NCBI GenBank assembly: GCA_023300545.1 | Contig: JALZVT010000154.1 | Span: 1 to 32,648 of the forward strand | DNA length: 32,648 nucleotides | Direction: 5' to 3' | Source: Pseudomonadales bacterium | GTDB taxonomy: Bacteria > Pseudomonadota > Gammaproteobacteria > Pseudomonadales > Azotimanducaceae | In this document: positions 32,542 to 32,648 of the stretch, piece after piece | Layout: every line of letters starts with the position of its first letter | Position numbering within the stretch: position 1 is the first letter of the stretch | Made by a program: the position numbers and the translations under genes | The notes under the pieces: model-generated | The model's input: only the letters and a program-made list of their open reading frames with translations | The model's database searches: none | What the model was told of the DNA's origin: nothing

Positions 32542-32648
32542 TTGAATATCCGCAACCTCGCTTTGACCGCACTAACCAGCATGGCTCTTCTCGCAAGCAT
32601 CAACGCCCATGCCAGCATCACGGCTGAGCGATTAAAAAATGCCAACGC
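32542..32648 (+). CDS. 5' end of an exported protein, probably a PQQ-dependent dehydrogenase (runs off window)
   Basis: About 35 codons are visible from TTG 32542; an in-frame ATG occurs at 32581. The N-terminus has a short basic start (Asn-Ile-Arg-Asn), a hydrophobic core and Ala-His-Ala, a normal signal peptide cleaved near residue 24. The mature start, Ser-Ile-Thr-Ala-Glu-Arg-Leu-Lys-Asn-Ala-Asn, resembles that of quinoprotein alcohol dehydrogenases, which begin with similar Arg-Leu-x-x-Ala segments before the first propeller blade. This is an inference from a very short stretch. A GAGAG lies 11 bases before the TTG. The signal peptide is clear but the family is tentative. Confidence 0.5.
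   Translation, partial: MNIRNLALTALTSMALLASINAHASITAERLKNAN

Noticed and set aside
32411-32596. Minus-strand 61-codon ORF overlapping the palindromes
   Set aside because: Its apparent repeated VRINSDP peptide is only the translation of the two palindromes, and a signal-peptide-coding frame is found on the other strand.

Overview
This 32.6 kb window is densely coding (mid-50s % GC by eye) and reads as a chromosomal stretch of an aerobic, probably marine, gammaproteobacterium. The gammaproteobacterial look comes from a DbpA-type RNA helicase, a DUF945 (YdgA-type) protein, a [2Fe-2S] SoxR regulator with a textbook operator, and SoxC with a cytochrome subunit. The species cannot be named from the sequence alone. 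I saw no rRNA, tRNA, CRISPR array, transposase or prophage gene. No gap without a gene exceeds about 270 bp; the largest (19742-20009 and 17183-17425) show nothing I can support beyond short, weak inverted repeats.

Layout. 1-2232 (+): the tail of a LysR-type regulator, then soxC and an overlapping c-type cytochrome gene (sulfite dehydrogenase type). 2246-4151 (-): a Rieske oxygenase alpha subunit and a SoxR regulator. The SoxR gene diverges from a VOC/glyoxalase-fold gene (4252-4641, +) whose promoter carries a perfect SoxR palindrome in a 19-bp MerR-type spacer. 4635-9342 (-): a tightly packed set of carotenoid oxygenase, Tat-type dienelactone hydrolase and lipoprotein Ntn-hydrolase acylase. 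9467-14025 (+): D-aminoacylase-like amidohydrolase, cytochrome P450 and DUF945 protein. 14043-17182 (-): an F420-type nitroreductase-fold protein, a luciferase-like monooxygenase and a Baeyer-Villiger-type flavoprotein. 17426-21896 (alternating strands): glycosyltransferase, NAD-dependent epimerase, flippase-like membrane protein and TylF-type methyltransferase, which look like surface-glycan or glycolipid functions. 21982-24055: DbpA helicase (-), then a small unannotated ORF coupled to a YkgJ-type cysteine-cluster protein (+). 24102-27995: lipoprotein amidohydrolase (+), SSS-family symporter (-) and a CitE-like CoA lyase (-). 28115-32369 (-): MFS transporter, a second long Baeyer-Villiger monooxygenase and nitronate monooxygenase. 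32453-32512: a pair of 24-bp palindromes just before the probable 5' end of a PQQ-dehydrogenase-like gene that runs off the window.

Taken together, the window is rich in oxidative catabolism: two BVMO-type flavoproteins, a P450, a Rieske oxygenase, a carotenoid/stilbene-type dioxygenase, nitronate monooxygenase and two F420-family flavin/deazaflavin enzymes, together with hydrolases, a CoA lyase and transporters. This suits a bacterium that degrades cyclic ketones, terpenoids, steroids or aromatics, but no substrate can be read from the sequence. The clearest regulatory circuit is SoxR driving the VOC protein. The strongest candidates for something less described are that circuit's output, the F420-type/BVMO operon with its altered BVMO fingerprint, the small ORF coupled to the YkgJ-like gene, and the palindrome pair at the right edge.
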